A DNA stretch of 25,965 nucleotides from an uncultured Muribaculaceae bacterium. GTDB taxonomy: Bacteria > Bacteroidota > Bacteroidia > Bacteroidales > Muribaculaceae. The position numbers were made by a program, and so were the translations under genes. Every line of letters begins with the position of its first letter. Position 1 is the stretch's first letter. This document shows positions 12,429 through 20,822 of this stretch, piece after piece. Location: NCBI GenBank assembly GCA_904501735.1, contig CAJGBY010000021.1, positions 1-25,965 of the forward strand, read 5' to 3'. The notes below the pieces were generated by a model. It was not told where the DNA came from. It made no database searches and was given only the letters and a program-made list of their open reading frames with translations.

Positions 12429-15005
12429 ATGAGGAATATGAAGACAACTAAGATATTTTCAATAATAGCATTGATCGCTGCTGCAAGCATGGCATTTGTG
12501 TCTTGCGAAGACGATATGAACAAGAATTTCAAGCCTGCACAAGTAGGTGACGAAATTTTCTTTGGTGGTACAGCAGGATATGAAGATGAAGCTCGTACCC
12601 AATATGGCGAAAAGGGTACCACAGGTACTCCAATTATGTGGTACACAGGTGACCAAGTGCGCATTTATTGTGCCGAAGCTCGCAAAGTAGAAGGTAATAG
12701 CTATTGCGATTACAAGGTTAATCAAACAAGCGTAACTTCGTCAACTCTTACATCAACTGCAGCTTACGGTTTGCAATGGGGAAGCGATGCTGATCACAAG
12801 TTCTATGGCGTATATCCATCGCCAAAGATGTTTGCAACAGGTTCTACTGAAGCTAATACATTCCAAATCAACGGCAACACGCTCACAGCATATCTACCTT
12901 ATACACAAAATGCGCAAGGTTCACAAGCTATTCAAAAGGATACTAATGGTAACTACACCGTTCACCCTGCTATGCGTTTTGCTTATATGACAGCTACTGC
13001 TAAAGCAAATCACAAAACATTGACAGCAGATGGCGTAACAATGACATTCTATCCTATTGTTACTGCAGTGGAGATTTCTTTGGTTAATAATTCAAAGAAT
13101 GGTAACATTGGTAAAGATCTTGAAAATATTTCGGGTGTGCGTATTTTTGCACCTGAAGGAGAATTGATTACAGGTACATTTACTGCCGATGTTACAACAG
13201 GTAAAATCACAGATGTTCGCAATGGTAAAAGTTATATTGATGTGAATGTGTATGGAGAAGATGGATATCCAATTACTTTGGGGTATGGAAAAACTCTTAC
13301 ATTCACAGTGTTTATGGTTTTGGATGAAAATGAAAATGGCTATGTAGAAGGACTTCCAAGTTTAGGTGTTAGTATCTTGAGTGGAGGTGTTTATAAGAGC
13401 ACTGTAGTAACTCCTACAGAATCAGCAAGCGGAGTAGTTAATGAAGGCTTAATAGTTAATGCTAAGAAGAAAAATTTCATTAAAGGTATTTCAGTTACTT
13501 GGAATACAGAATTAGACCTTTCTACATGGATGGAATCAATTAAAGATGAAACTCCAATTGGTATGCTTTCTATCCCAGGTGCTGGTGGTGTAGGTTCTAA
13601 TAGCCTTTCAGATGAAGATTCTAAGCAACAAACACTTGACATTGAGACTTTATGGAATAATGGTATCCGTTGCTTTGAAATGATGGTTGATAAAAATGGT
13701 GCAAATAATATTGGAGATAAAAAATTGATATGTAATGGTGTTGAGACAAACATTACCCTAAATTCTGCAGTTCAAACTATTGCAACTAAATTGGCGGCTA
13801 ACACAAGTGAATGTGCATTTATTATTGTAGGTTATCAAGATCTTGATTACAATAGTTATAGCCGTAATGCTGGTGACAATGGATGGATGAATGGTTTTAA
13901 TACATGGTTTACTGGTAATACATATATGAAAAAATATGCTACTCAACCATACAATGGTAACATTACTCTTGAAGATGCAAGAGGTAAAATATTTTGTATA
14001 GCACGACCATGTGGTATTGGTATTGATACAGGTTGGTTTACAGGTTTTGCTAGTAATGGTTCACATAATTATAGTGTAGTATTGGGATGGAGTACTCATC
14101 CTGACCAATGGTACGCTCGTGGATTTGGAGAACTATCTCATGGTAGCTACAAGCCTACACTTAACGCAGACTTAATTACAACTAATGGCGCCGCAAATCG
14201 TCCATATTATGTAAATGAAACAGCTCCATCGACTTATACTTATTATGAAATCGATTCTAAAGCAACAGGAGTTGTGCCTATGAGCAAAGGTGTAAAGAGT
14301 TTTGCTTACAATTATCTAAATACAAGTGATGTAGCATACTCGCCAACATGCACTACAATGGCATGGGTACAAGAATGGAAGCGAGTATCAAATGCTACAA
14401 CTAAATATACTTCTACTGGATATTATAGTAGTTATAGAAGCGAAAATTATACTTACCAATGGTGTAATTCAGTTGCTGAAAAGAAATCGGATATCAAGGG
14501 AACTCTTGATATTGCGCAAAAAGGTATATATTCTTTAGTTATTAATTCACTATGTGGATATTATATCACAAACAATGCGTATTCGTTTAAACCACGTCCA
14601 GTGTTCCAACGCTATGAAAATTATCCATATGGCTATGGCTTTGATGATAAGTATTATAGCGGAGTAGGAAATTTTACTGGTTCTAATCTAAATAGTACAG
14701 AAGGTGCTCCTAATGAGAGATATAGAAGTTATCCAGGTCCATTCCTATGGGGCGGTGGTCTTCAAGGTGATATCGCAACATTTGCTGCCGATATAAATAA
14801 ATTCTTCTATGATGAATTGATGACTATTGGTGTGTCAAACCTTTCAGGTCCAACTGGTATTGTAATCATGGACCGCGTTAAGAGCTCTGCTTCAACTGAT
14901 GCAGATAAGCCTGGTTACTATCTTCCTCGCTTTATTGTAGAAAACTCATTGCGTCACTATGGTAAAGTGGGTAGTGATTTAGGAACTGGTACTCAAGGTA
15001 AGTAA
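12429..15005 (+). CDS. Lipoprotein with fimbrillin-like N-terminus and catalytically inactive PI-PLC-like domain
   Basis: The 858-residue product (ATG 12429; an alternative ATG lies three codons on) has a lipoprotein signal ending AFVSC with Cys26. Residues 27-350 have fimbrillin/Mfa-like features: DEIFFGGTAGYEDEARTQYG, IMWYTGDQVRIYC, FYGVYP, then two beta-rich halves. From about 354 the pattern of a phosphatidylinositol-specific phospholipase C X domain appears: LDLSTWMESIKDETPIGMLSIPG, QTLDIETLWNNGIRCFEMMVD, KLICNGV, and ALNSAV-like NITLNSAVQTIATKL with AFIIVGYQ, ending with GPTGIVIMDRV near the C-terminus. The residues that make PI-PLC active are changed: SIPGTHDSG is SIPGAGGVG (381-389), the FDIR motif is FEMM (416-419), and the second His is Asn436. 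It is probably surface-exposed and binding rather than catalytic. The fold call is by motif order only. Confidence 0.65.
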   Translation: MRNMKTTKIFSIIALIAAASMAFVSCEDDMNKNFKPAQVGDEIFFGGTAGYEDEARTQYGEKGTTGTPIMWYTGDQVRIYCAEARKVEGNSYCDYKVNQTSVTSSTLTSTAAYGLQWGSDADHKFYGVYPSPKMFATGSTEANTFQINGNTLTAYLPYTQNAQGSQAIQKDTNGNYTVHPAMRFAYMTATAKANHKTLTADGVTMTFYPIVTAVEISLVNNSKNGNIGKDLENISGVRIFAPEGELITGTFTADVTTGKITDVRNGKSYIDVNVYGEDGYPITLGYGKTLTFTVFMVLDENENGYVEGLPSLGVSILSGGVYKSTVVTPTESASGVVNEGLIVNAKKKNFIKGISVTWNTELDLSTWMESIKDETPIGMLSIPGAGGVGSNSLSDEDSKQQTLDIETLWNNGIRCFEMMVDKNGANNIGDKKLICNGVETNITLNSAVQTIATKLAANTSECAFIIVGYQDLDYNSYSRNAGDNGWMNGFNTWFTGNTYMKKYATQPYNGNITLEDARGKIFCIARPCGIGIDTGWFTGFASNGSHNYSVVLGWSTHPDQWYARGFGELSHGSYKPTLNADLITTNGAANRPYYVNETAPSTYTYYEIDSKATGVVPMSKGVKSFAYNYLNTSDVAYSPTCTTMAWVQEWKRVSNATTKYTSTGYYSSYRSENYTYQWCNSVAEKKSDIKGTLDIAQKGIYSLVINSLCGYYITNNAYSFKPRPVFQRYENYPYGYGFDDKYYSGVGNFTGSNLNSTEGAPNERYRSYPGPFLWGGGLQGDIATFAADINKFFYDELMTIGVSNLSGPTGIVIMDRVKSSASTDADKPGYYLPRFIVENSLRHYGKVGSDLGTGTQGK

Positions 15006-15074
15006 ATCATAAAGACAATATATGAATCAAAGTTATAGCGATAACTTGATTAGTATAGTATAAAATAGCGGTAT

Positions 15075-15116
15075 AAGGGTGATGGCAAGGGTTAAAAAAC
15101 CTTTGTCGTTACCCTT
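15075..15116 (+). terminator. Terminator after the PI-PLC-like lipoprotein gene
   Basis: Two 17-base arms (15075-15091 and 15100-15116) pair throughout, with four G-U pairs in RNA, around an A-rich loop, followed by TT and a weakly T-rich stretch. It separates the lipoprotein gene from the sialidase gene. Confidence 0.7.
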
Positions 15117-15219
15117 TTACTCTTAAAAACTGGAGATTAACAACTTAAAATAATAACTATTAAAAACATTTATAGAAAAAATAAATTAATAGAAAAGTTA
15201 AACTTAAAAGAGATATATT

Positions 15220-18200
15220 ATGAATCTAAAAAGACTTAAAAACTACCTTGTATTAACACTCCTTGCCTTTGTCAGTATCTCGGCATCGGCAGTGACTTCG
15301 GCTTCTTCGATTAGTGGAAAGAAGCAAACATTGTACTCATCAAGCAGTCACAAAACAACACCTTATCGTATTCCTGCGATAGCTGTGATGAGCAATAATG
15401 AAATCCTTGCAATTAGCGATTACCGCCCAGGTGGAAGAGATGTGGGAGGTGGTGATGTAGATATCTATGCAAAATTTGGCACTATTGCTGCTAATGGTAG
15501 TTATTCATGGACACCATCGAGCAATGACCCAATTAACGCCAGCGACAAAGTTCTTGTAGCCAATGGTCCTGGTAGTGGTTATGGCTATGGTGATGCTGCA
15601 GTAGTTGCCGATAGAGAATCAGGTAAGGTTCTTGTGATGTGTGTTGGTGGTAACACAGCCTACACTTCTACTACTACATCAAGTGATTATCGCAGCTATA
15701 GCATTGTAAGTAGTGATTATGGCCGCACTTGGACAATGACAAATCAAACATCAACATTTAAGGGCTCGGAAGCAATATTTAAGAATAATAACTCAAGTGT
15801 GGGTAGCAAAGTACAAGGTATGTTCTTTGCATCGGGACGCTTGCTACAGTCAAAGCGCGTAAAGGTAGGCAACTATTATCGCGTTTATGGTGCTATGTTG
15901 GTGAGAATTGATGGTTCAAGCTATAACTATGTGGTGTATACCGACGACTTCGGAACAACATGGAAACAATTAGGAAGCTCATATTGCGTAAGTAGCGCAG
16001 ATGAAGCAAAACTTGAAGAATTGCCTAATGGTCAAATCGTAATCAGTAGCCGTGCAGCAGGTTCTCGTCACTACAATGTATTCACTTTCACAAACGAAAC
16101 TAATGCTACAGGTAGTTGGGGCACCCAACAAACATATAAATTTGCCGAGAGCAATGCATGTAATGGAGAATTGCTTCTATATGAAGGAGTAAAGAACTCA
16201 AAAGACGAAACAAAAACTATCTTGCTTCAATCACTTCCAGTAGGAACAGTCGATGGATATAAACGCAGTAATGTTTCGGTATACTATAAAGAAATTGATC
16301 CAAACACAACTTACACACCAAGTCAAATGGCAAGTGGTTGGACTAAGGGTATCGAAGTAGATGATGCAGAATCGGCTTATTCAACAATGGATATCCTTCC
16401 TAATGGAGAAATAGGTTTCATGTATGAAGATGAATATTTTTCATCTAACAGCAATGACAATTATAAATATGGTAGTGCTCCTGGTGGTACTGCTAATATA
16501 GTGTATGTACCTCTTACAGTGAGCGAAATCACAGGTGAAGCTTATACTCTTGCAACAGAGGAAGAACCAGTAGTTGAAACTGTTGCTACTCCTGTTATCA
16601 CTCCTAATGGTGGTGAAATTGAAGCAGGTTCTGCTATTTCAATCTCTTGCGCAACAGATGGCGCAACTATCTATTACACAACTAATGGAACAACTCCTAC
16701 TGCATACTCAACTAAGTATATTGGTGCGTTCACTTTGACTTCTGATGCAACAGTGAAGGCTATCGCAGTGAAAACTGATTGGAATAATAGCGAAATTGCA
16801 ACTGCATCGTTCACAATCAAGCAAGAAGTTGTAGAACCAACAGTGAATAAGCCAGAAGCTGGTAAGAAATATCGCTTTGTAAATGTTCAAGCGAATAAAA
16901 CAAAGTATTATTTCAGCTACACAGCGACTAATGGTTTGATGTTGAGTTCAAATGAAGCCGATGCAACAACTTACACATGTGGCAGTGGTACTAAATCGGG
17001 TACTTATACATTCCAAAGTAATGATGGTAACTATTTGATTTGGACAGGACGCGGTTTATCAAATTATAAGGGAGAAAACAGCGCTTTAGGTTACCTAAGC
17101 ATATATTCTTCGACATGGTGTGACTTTACTATTGAAGAAATGGTGTCGGGCGGAAATGTAACATCTTCGTACAGTGAAACTTACTATACTATTAAGGGTA
17201 AGCGTACTGCGGCTTCAGGAAGCGCTGAAGATGTTTATTTTGTTATTAAGAGCGACATGACTTTTAATGGTGCTACCGCTCCTTTCTTTAACACAAACTA
17301 CTCTTCGGCATTCTTGATTGAAGAAGTGGCTGAAGAACCAGTTGTAGAAACTGTGGCTACACCTACTTTCACTCCTAATGGCGGTGAAATCGCAGCAGGA
17401 ACAAAGATTGCAATCTCATGTTCAACTGAAGGTGCAACAATTTATTACTCAATAAACGGCTCAGAACCAACTACAGTTTACTCAGCTCCATTCGAATTAA
17501 CCGAAGCTGCTACTGTGAAGGCAGTAGCTAAGAAAAATGGTTGGAACAATAGTGCAACAGCACAAGCATCGTTCACTATCAAGGAAGAAGTGGTTGTAGA
17601 AACTGTTGCTACTCCTGTAATCACTCCTAACGGTGGCGAAATCGAAGCCGGCACAAAGGTCGCAATCGCATGCGCGACAGAAGGCGCTACTATTTACTAT
17701 TCAATTGATGGCACTGAACCTACTGAAGAATATTCTGCTCCATTTGCATTGAATGAAGCAGCAACAGTGAAGGCTATCGCTGTGAAAGATGGTTGGAATG
17801 ATAGTGAAATTGCAACTGCATCGTTCACTATCAAGGAAGAAGAACCTGAAGAGGAAGGTGTAATCAAAGTTACATTGACACAAGGTGTGATGAGCGGAAA
17901 GACAAGATATATGAGTGCGTTCAGTGCTCCATATAATGTCCAAATCCCAAGCGGTGTTAAGATTTATATCGTAAACAAGGCAAGCGCATCATATATTAAT
18001 ATGACTCGTGTGTATAGTAGCTACATCCCAGCTAATCAAGGTGTAATTCTTGATGGAACAGAAGCAGGTACTATTAAAGCAACAAAAACAACTGTAAATC
18101 CTAACAAGTTAAGCTATCGTAAGAATCAATTGAAGGCTACATCAACTGGTAGTGTAACAGCAAACGAAGGATTCTATACATTAGGTTTAGCAACAGAATC

Positions 18201-18459
18201 GGATGACTTGAAATTTATTCAAGCTGAAGAAGGTGATGTTATTCCAGTGAACAGCGCATACTTAGATCTATCAAGTACATCAATCAGAGTATTCTCAATT
18301 GGTTTGGGTGATGACTCTGAGGTGTCGGGTATTGAAGATGTGAATGCTGAGGATGCTGAGGTGGAATACTACAACTTGCAAGGTGTGAAGGTGGAAAATC
18401 CTGAAAAGGGTATCTACATCATGAAGCAAGGTGGTAAAACATCGAAAGTGGTTCTATAA
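15220..18459 (+). CDS. Secreted exo-sialidase with three chitobiase-C-terminal-like repeats and T9SS-type tail
   Basis: Sialidases release terminal sialic acids from host glycans such as mucin. The 1079-residue product has a signal peptide (about 1-24, ending ISASA). A GH33-type propeller fills about 35-440: YRIPAI (catalytic Arg), SDYRPGGRDVGGGDVDIYAK, Asp-box SSDYGRTW, a second Asp-box YTDDFGTTW, EELPNGQIVISSRAAG, and AYSTMDILPNGEIGFMYEDE, where the Tyr fits the nucleophile. Three related Ig-like modules follow (451-534, 708-788, 792-872), of the chitobiase/hexosaminidase C-terminal type (GATIYYTxNGTxPT, ATVKAIAVKxxWNxS). A separate domain of about 170 residues with a trefoil/lectin look sits between modules 1 and 2. 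The tail (YYNLQGVKVENPEKGIYI, KTSKVVL) is a sorting domain. No clear TAnnTTTG is seen in the 100 bases upstream, so its promoter is uncertain. Confidence 0.85.
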   Translation: MNLKRLKNYLVLTLLAFVSISASAVTSASSISGKKQTLYSSSSHKTTPYRIPAIAVMSNNEILAISDYRPGGRDVGGGDVDIYAKFGTIAANGSYSWTPSSNDPINASDKVLVANGPGSGYGYGDAAVVADRESGKVLVMCVGGNTAYTSTTTSSDYRSYSIVSSDYGRTWTMTNQTSTFKGSEAIFKNNNSSVGSKVQGMFFASGRLLQSKRVKVGNYYRVYGAMLVRIDGSSYNYVVYTDDFGTTWKQLGSSYCVSSADEAKLEELPNGQIVISSRAAGSRHYNVFTFTNETNATGSWGTQQTYKFAESNACNGELLLYEGVKNSKDETKTILLQSLPVGTVDGYKRSNVSVYYKEIDPNTTYTPSQMASGWTKGIEVDDAESAYSTMDILPNGEIGFMYEDEYFSSNSNDNYKYGSAPGGTANIVYVPLTVSEITGEAYTLATEEEPVVETVATPVITPNGGEIEAGSAISISCATDGATIYYTTNGTTPTAYSTKYIGAFTLTSDATVKAIAVKTDWNNSEIATASFTIKQEVVEPTVNKPEAGKKYRFVNVQANKTKYYFSYTATNGLMLSSNEADATTYTCGSGTKSGTYTFQSNDGNYLIWTGRGLSNYKGENSALGYLSIYSSTWCDFTIEEMVSGGNVTSSYSETYYTIKGKRTAASGSAEDVYFVIKSDMTFNGATAPFFNTNYSSAFLIEEVAEEPVVETVATPTFTPNGGEIAAGTKIAISCSTEGATIYYSINGSEPTTVYSAPFELTEAATVKAVAKKNGWNNSATAQASFTIKEEVVVETVATPVITPNGGEIEAGTKVAIACATEGATIYYSIDGTEPTEEYSAPFALNEAATVKAIAVKDGWNDSEIATASFTIKEEEPEEEGVIKVTLTQGVMSGKTRYMSAFSAPYNVQIPSGVKIYIVNKASASYINMTRVYSSYIPANQGVILDGTEAGTIKATKTTVNPNKLSYRKNQLKATSTGSVTANEGFYTLGLATESDDLKFIQAEEGDVIPVNSAYLDLSSTSIRVFSIGLGDDSEVSGIEDVNAEDAEVEYYNLQGVKVENPEKGIYIMKQGGKTSKVVL
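16570..16821 (+). repeat. Chitobiase-C-terminal-like module, copy 1 (sialidase residues 451-534)
   Basis: Starts VVETVATPVITPNGGEIEAG and ends ATASFTIK. Close to copy 3 in protein and DNA; it differs in an inserted YSTKYIGAF loop. It is followed by the lectin-like domain rather than by another copy. Confidence 0.8.
17341..17583 (+). repeat. Chitobiase-C-terminal-like module, copy 2 (sialidase residues 708-788)
   Basis: Starts VVETVATPTFTPNGGEIAAG and ends AQASFTIK. Nine bases separate it from copy 3. Confidence 0.8.
17593..17835 (+). repeat. Chitobiase-C-terminal-like module, copy 3 (sialidase residues 792-872)
   Basis: Starts VVETVATPVITPNGGEIEAG, identical to copy 1 over these 20 residues, and ends ATASFTIK. 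Its nearest sequence is copy 1, not the adjacent copy 2. Confidence 0.8.
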
Positions 18460-18534
18460 AAAACAGAGAATTCTCAAAAAACTAAAACATAACTTGTGGC
18501 CTGCGTGGTAAGTGATTATAGCGTATGGCTATAA

Positions 18535-18614
18535 AAAGAGGGATAGGCGAAAAATCCTAAAATCCGCAATTACGCGGGAAGCTTTTCTTAATGTGCAATC
18601 GCCTATTCCTCTTT
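18535..18614 (+). other. Long two-tier stem-loop downstream of the sialidase gene
   Basis: A 16-base arm (aaagagggataggcga, 18535-18550) pairs with 18599-18614 over its full length, with one G-U pair. Inside it, ccgc/gcgg (18564-18567 with 18574-18577) forms a second hairpin. A terminator follows 15 bases later. It could be a 3' UTR structure, a small RNA or a mobile repeat; no family is recognised. Confidence 0.5.
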
Positions 18615-18628
18615 AGATTTTTAAAATA

Positions 18629-18657
18629 GGAGATGTGCAATGGCGCATCTCTTTTTT
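18629..18657 (+). terminator. Rho-independent terminator (sialidase transcript or small RNA)
   Basis: A nine-pair stem (18630-18638 with 18643-18651, one T-G pair), loop AATG and six Ts at 18652-18657. It lies 170 bases after the sialidase stop. Confidence 0.8.
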
Positions 18658-18684
18658 CGTATCTGTATGTTTGGAGTGATGTGT

Positions 18685-18908
18685 AATGTCTGAAAGACAT
18701 TTTTTATGAATAGCCGTATGCGTTTATGCATACGGATGGTTGTGAATAAGAGGGTTACGTCTGTAAAGACGCGAATTAGTATCAGGTTCCCGTCTTTTCA
18801 GACGGAGCATTTGTGGATATCTTTTTCCATAGACTTGAAAGTCTACGGCTATTGTCTCGAACGAAGTTTCGGCGAGCTAAAGGTTCATAAAAGTCGTCCT
18901 ACGGACGA
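18685..18908. repeat. Cluster of seven short, mutually different hairpins
   Basis: Within 225 bases there are seven stem-loops with loops of three to six bases: 18685-18701 (aatgtct/agacatt), 18714-18735 (ccgtatgc/gcatacgg), 18758-18771 (cgtct/agacg), 18790-18805 (ccgtct/agacgg), 18830-18845 (tagact/agtcta), about 18856-18874 (ctcgaac/gtttcg-rich, imperfect) and 18894-18908 (tcgtcc/ggacga). Four share a GTCT/AGAC core. No T runs follow most of them, and no open frame here is credible. The cluster lies between the convergent sialidase and ispH genes. Confidence 0.6.
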
Positions 18909-18939
18909 TGTACCTTATTTTTTGCGATTTGCCTTGTGC

Positions 18940-19818
18940 TTATTGGTTGATGCCGAGTTGTTCGATGCGAGTTTTGACATTGTTCATGAGCCACATAGGA
19001 GTGGAAGTGGCTCCGCAGATGCCGATGCTCTGTTTGCCAATGAGCCATTCGGGGCAGAGTTCTTCTTCGCTCGAAATGAGGTGCGAATTGGGGTTTGCGT
19101 CGAGGCATTCGGCAAAAAGTATCTTCCCGTTGCTGCTTTTCTTGCCACTAACGAAGATGATGAGTTCGTGTGCGGCTGCAAATTCGCGAATTTTGTCGAT
19201 ACGGTTGGCCACTTGTCGGCAAATGGTGTCGTAGCTTTCGAAAGTGTGCTTGTCGGCGTTGCGAGCAGCGATTTTGCGCACGATTTCCTGGAAGCCTTGT
19301 AGCGACTTGGTGGTTTGCGAATAGAGGTAGATGTCGCGATCGAAATCGATGTTGTCGATGTCGTTATGGTCTTGAATGACGATGGCTTCGCCGTTGGTTT
19401 GTCCCACAAGTCCGTTGACTTCGGCGTGTCCGTTCTTGCCATAGATGACGATTTGCGGACTTTGTGAGCCGTCGCGTCGCGAGGTGTAGGTGTCGCTGAT
19501 GCGTCGTTGCAGTTGTAGCACAACAGGACATGTGGCATCGATGATTTCGATGTTGTTCTGACGAGCGATTTCATAGGTTTCGGGCGGTTCGCCATGAGCA
19601 CGAAGCAGCACTTTTACATTGTGAAGGTTGCGCAGTTGGTCGTGGGTGATGGTTTCGAGTCCTTTGCTTTCGAGTCGTTCCACCTCGTTGGAATTGTGGA
19701 CGATGTCGCCGAGGCAATAGAGGTGTCCGCTCTTGTCGAGCTCTTCTTCGGCCTTGCGAATGGCGGTAACTACTCCGAAGCAAAATCCTGAACCTTTGTC
19801 GATTTCAACGATAGCCAT
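18940..19818 (-). CDS. ispH: 4-hydroxy-3-methylbut-2-enyl diphosphate reductase
   Basis: IspH is the last enzyme of the MEP isoprenoid pathway; it uses a [4Fe-4S] cluster to reduce HMBPP to IPP and DMAPP. The 292-residue product has the three cluster cysteines in their usual contexts: GFCFGV (Cys13), DATCPVV (Cys97) and DTICRQ (Cys200). It also has the substrate-binding DIVHN (His41), RAHGE (His75), GHAEVNG (Glu133) and SQTT, then VSGKKSSNGKILFAEC and GICGATSTP near the end. Length and residues are normal for a bacterial IspH. It starts 27 bases after the stop of cmk, and this order is common in Bacteroidetes, so both are probably made from the promoter at 20568-20598. No T-tailed terminator is seen directly after it; the first hairpins downstream belong to the repeat cluster. 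Confidence 0.95.
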   Translation of the reverse strand: MAIVEIDKGSGFCFGVVTAIRKAEEELDKSGHLYCLGDIVHNSNEVERLESKGLETITHDQLRNLHNVKVLLRAHGEPPETYEIARQNNIEIIDATCPVVLQLQRRISDTYTSRRDGSQSPQIVIYGKNGHAEVNGLVGQTNGEAIVIQDHNDIDNIDFDRDIYLYSQTTKSLQGFQEIVRKIAARNADKHTFESYDTICRQVANRIDKIREFAAAHELIIFVSGKKSSNGKILFAECLDANPNSHLISSEEELCPEWLIGKQSIGICGATSTPMWLMNNVKTRIEQLGINQ

Positions 19819-19845
19819 AGGGAAATGATTGATGATTAATGGTGA

Positions 19846-20547
19846 TTATTGTTGTGCAACGATGCTGTTGTAAAGGTCGAGAAGCCATTGGTTTTGCTCG
19901 TCGCGAGTCATTGTAGAATTGTCGAGCGTGATGGCGTCGTCGGCTTTGCGCAACGGGCTTTCCTCGCGAGTTTGGTCGAGGTGGTCGCGATATTTTACAT
20001 TTTCGAGCACTTCTTCGTAGGTTGTCGAGGTGTCGCCTTTGGCTTTGAGTTCGTCGAAGCGTCGTTGAGCGCGTGTTTCGGCCGAGGCGTCGACATAAAC
20101 CTTCATTTCGGCGTTAGGGAACACCACGGTGCCAATGTCGCGTCCGTCCATGACGATGCCTTTGCTCTGGCCCATCTTTTGTTGTTGCTCCACGAGGGCG
20201 CGGCGCACAAATGGGATGGCTGCAACGATGCTAACCTTGCCCGACACTCGCATGTCGCGTATTTCTTGCTCCACATTCACGCCATTGAGCATGGTGAGCG
20301 ATGCACCGGTAGTAGGGTCAACACTGAAAGTGATGGCTATGGTAGGCATGGCCTTTTCGAGCGCTTGGGTGTCGACAGTGTCGCCATCGATAAGGTTGTT
20401 GTTGAGACAATAGAGCGTCACGGCACGATACATGGCGCCAGTGTCGATGTAGGCGTAACCAATGTTTTTGGCAAGTACCTTAGCCATAGTGCTTTTGCCC
20501 GACGATGAGAAGCCGTCGATGGCTATAGTGATGAGTTTCTTTTCCAT
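19846..20547 (-). CDS. cmk: Cytidylate kinase
   Basis: Cmk phosphorylates CMP and dCMP with ATP, recycling pyrimidine nucleotides in the cytoplasm. The 233-residue product has the P-loop DGFSSSGKST (11-20), then YIDTGAMYRAVTLYC for nucleotide monophosphate binding. The Cmk-specific insert follows (about 60-120, including NVEQEIRDMRVSGKVSIVAA), then VMDGRDIGTVVFPNAEMKVYVDASAETRAQRR, with the Arg-rich lid, and DHLDQTREESPLRKADDAI. All are intact and the length is usual (about 225-235). It is the first gene of a two-gene unit with ispH. A promoter with TTG, a 20-base spacer and TATCTTTG lies just upstream, giving a short leader. Confidence 0.95.
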   Translation of the reverse strand: MEKKLITIAIDGFSSSGKSTMAKVLAKNIGYAYIDTGAMYRAVTLYCLNNNLIDGDTVDTQALEKAMPTIAITFSVDPTTGASLTMLNGVNVEQEIRDMRVSGKVSIVAAIPFVRRALVEQQQKMGQSKGIVMDGRDIGTVVFPNAEMKVYVDASAETRAQRRFDELKAKGDTSTTYEEVLENVKYRDHLDQTREESPLRKADDAITLDNSTMTRDEQNQWLLDLYNSIVAQQ

Positions 20548-20567
20548 AATAAGTCTAATTTATAGCA

Positions 20568-20598
20568 CAAAGATAGCGATAAACACGGGAATAAACAA
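20568..20598 (-). promoter_or_regulatory. Promoter of cmk-ispH
   Basis: On the minus strand: TTG (20596-20598), 20 bases, TATCTTTG (20568-20575). The predicted leader is about 15 bases. The remainder of the 275-base spacer up to 20822 is purine-rich and shows nothing else apart from the plus-strand -7 element. Confidence 0.65.
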
Positions 20599-20762
20599 TG
20601 ATTATTGCAAGCGCGCGCAAAACTAAGTGTGCGATTGTGGGCAAAGGCGAAGAAAATGGTAAAAGAAGTGAAGCGAGGGCAGTGGAGTGCTGATTATGGT
20701 GGAAAATGTGGGTTTTGGTGTAGTTTCTGGTGGAAATGGGGTGTATAATTGGGGGAATTGTT

Positions 20763-20770
20763 TAATTTTG
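20763..20770 (+). promoter_or_regulatory. -7 element of the receiver/ATP-grasp operon
   Basis: TAATTTTG followed by TGG, 52 bases before the ATG at 20823. No TTG stands at the usual 19-20 base distance, so the -33 is weak or absent. Confidence 0.5.
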
Positions 20771-20822
20771 TGGTATGAATGGTTTAGATTCTTAGGTGTA
20801 GAATTTTATCCTTGTATAAACT

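Noticed and set aside
18535..18657. 6S RNA or tRNA
   Set aside because: The structure lacks the central bubble and overall length of 6S RNA, and there is no cloverleaf or TTCRA loop of a tRNA.
18685..18908. CRISPR array
   Set aside because: The hairpins differ from each other, spacing is irregular, and no repeat of 25 bases or more recurs.
18706..19302. Plus-strand open frame of 198 codons
   Set aside because: It starts in the hairpin cluster and runs antisense through ispH, which has all three cluster cysteines. No homology is visible.
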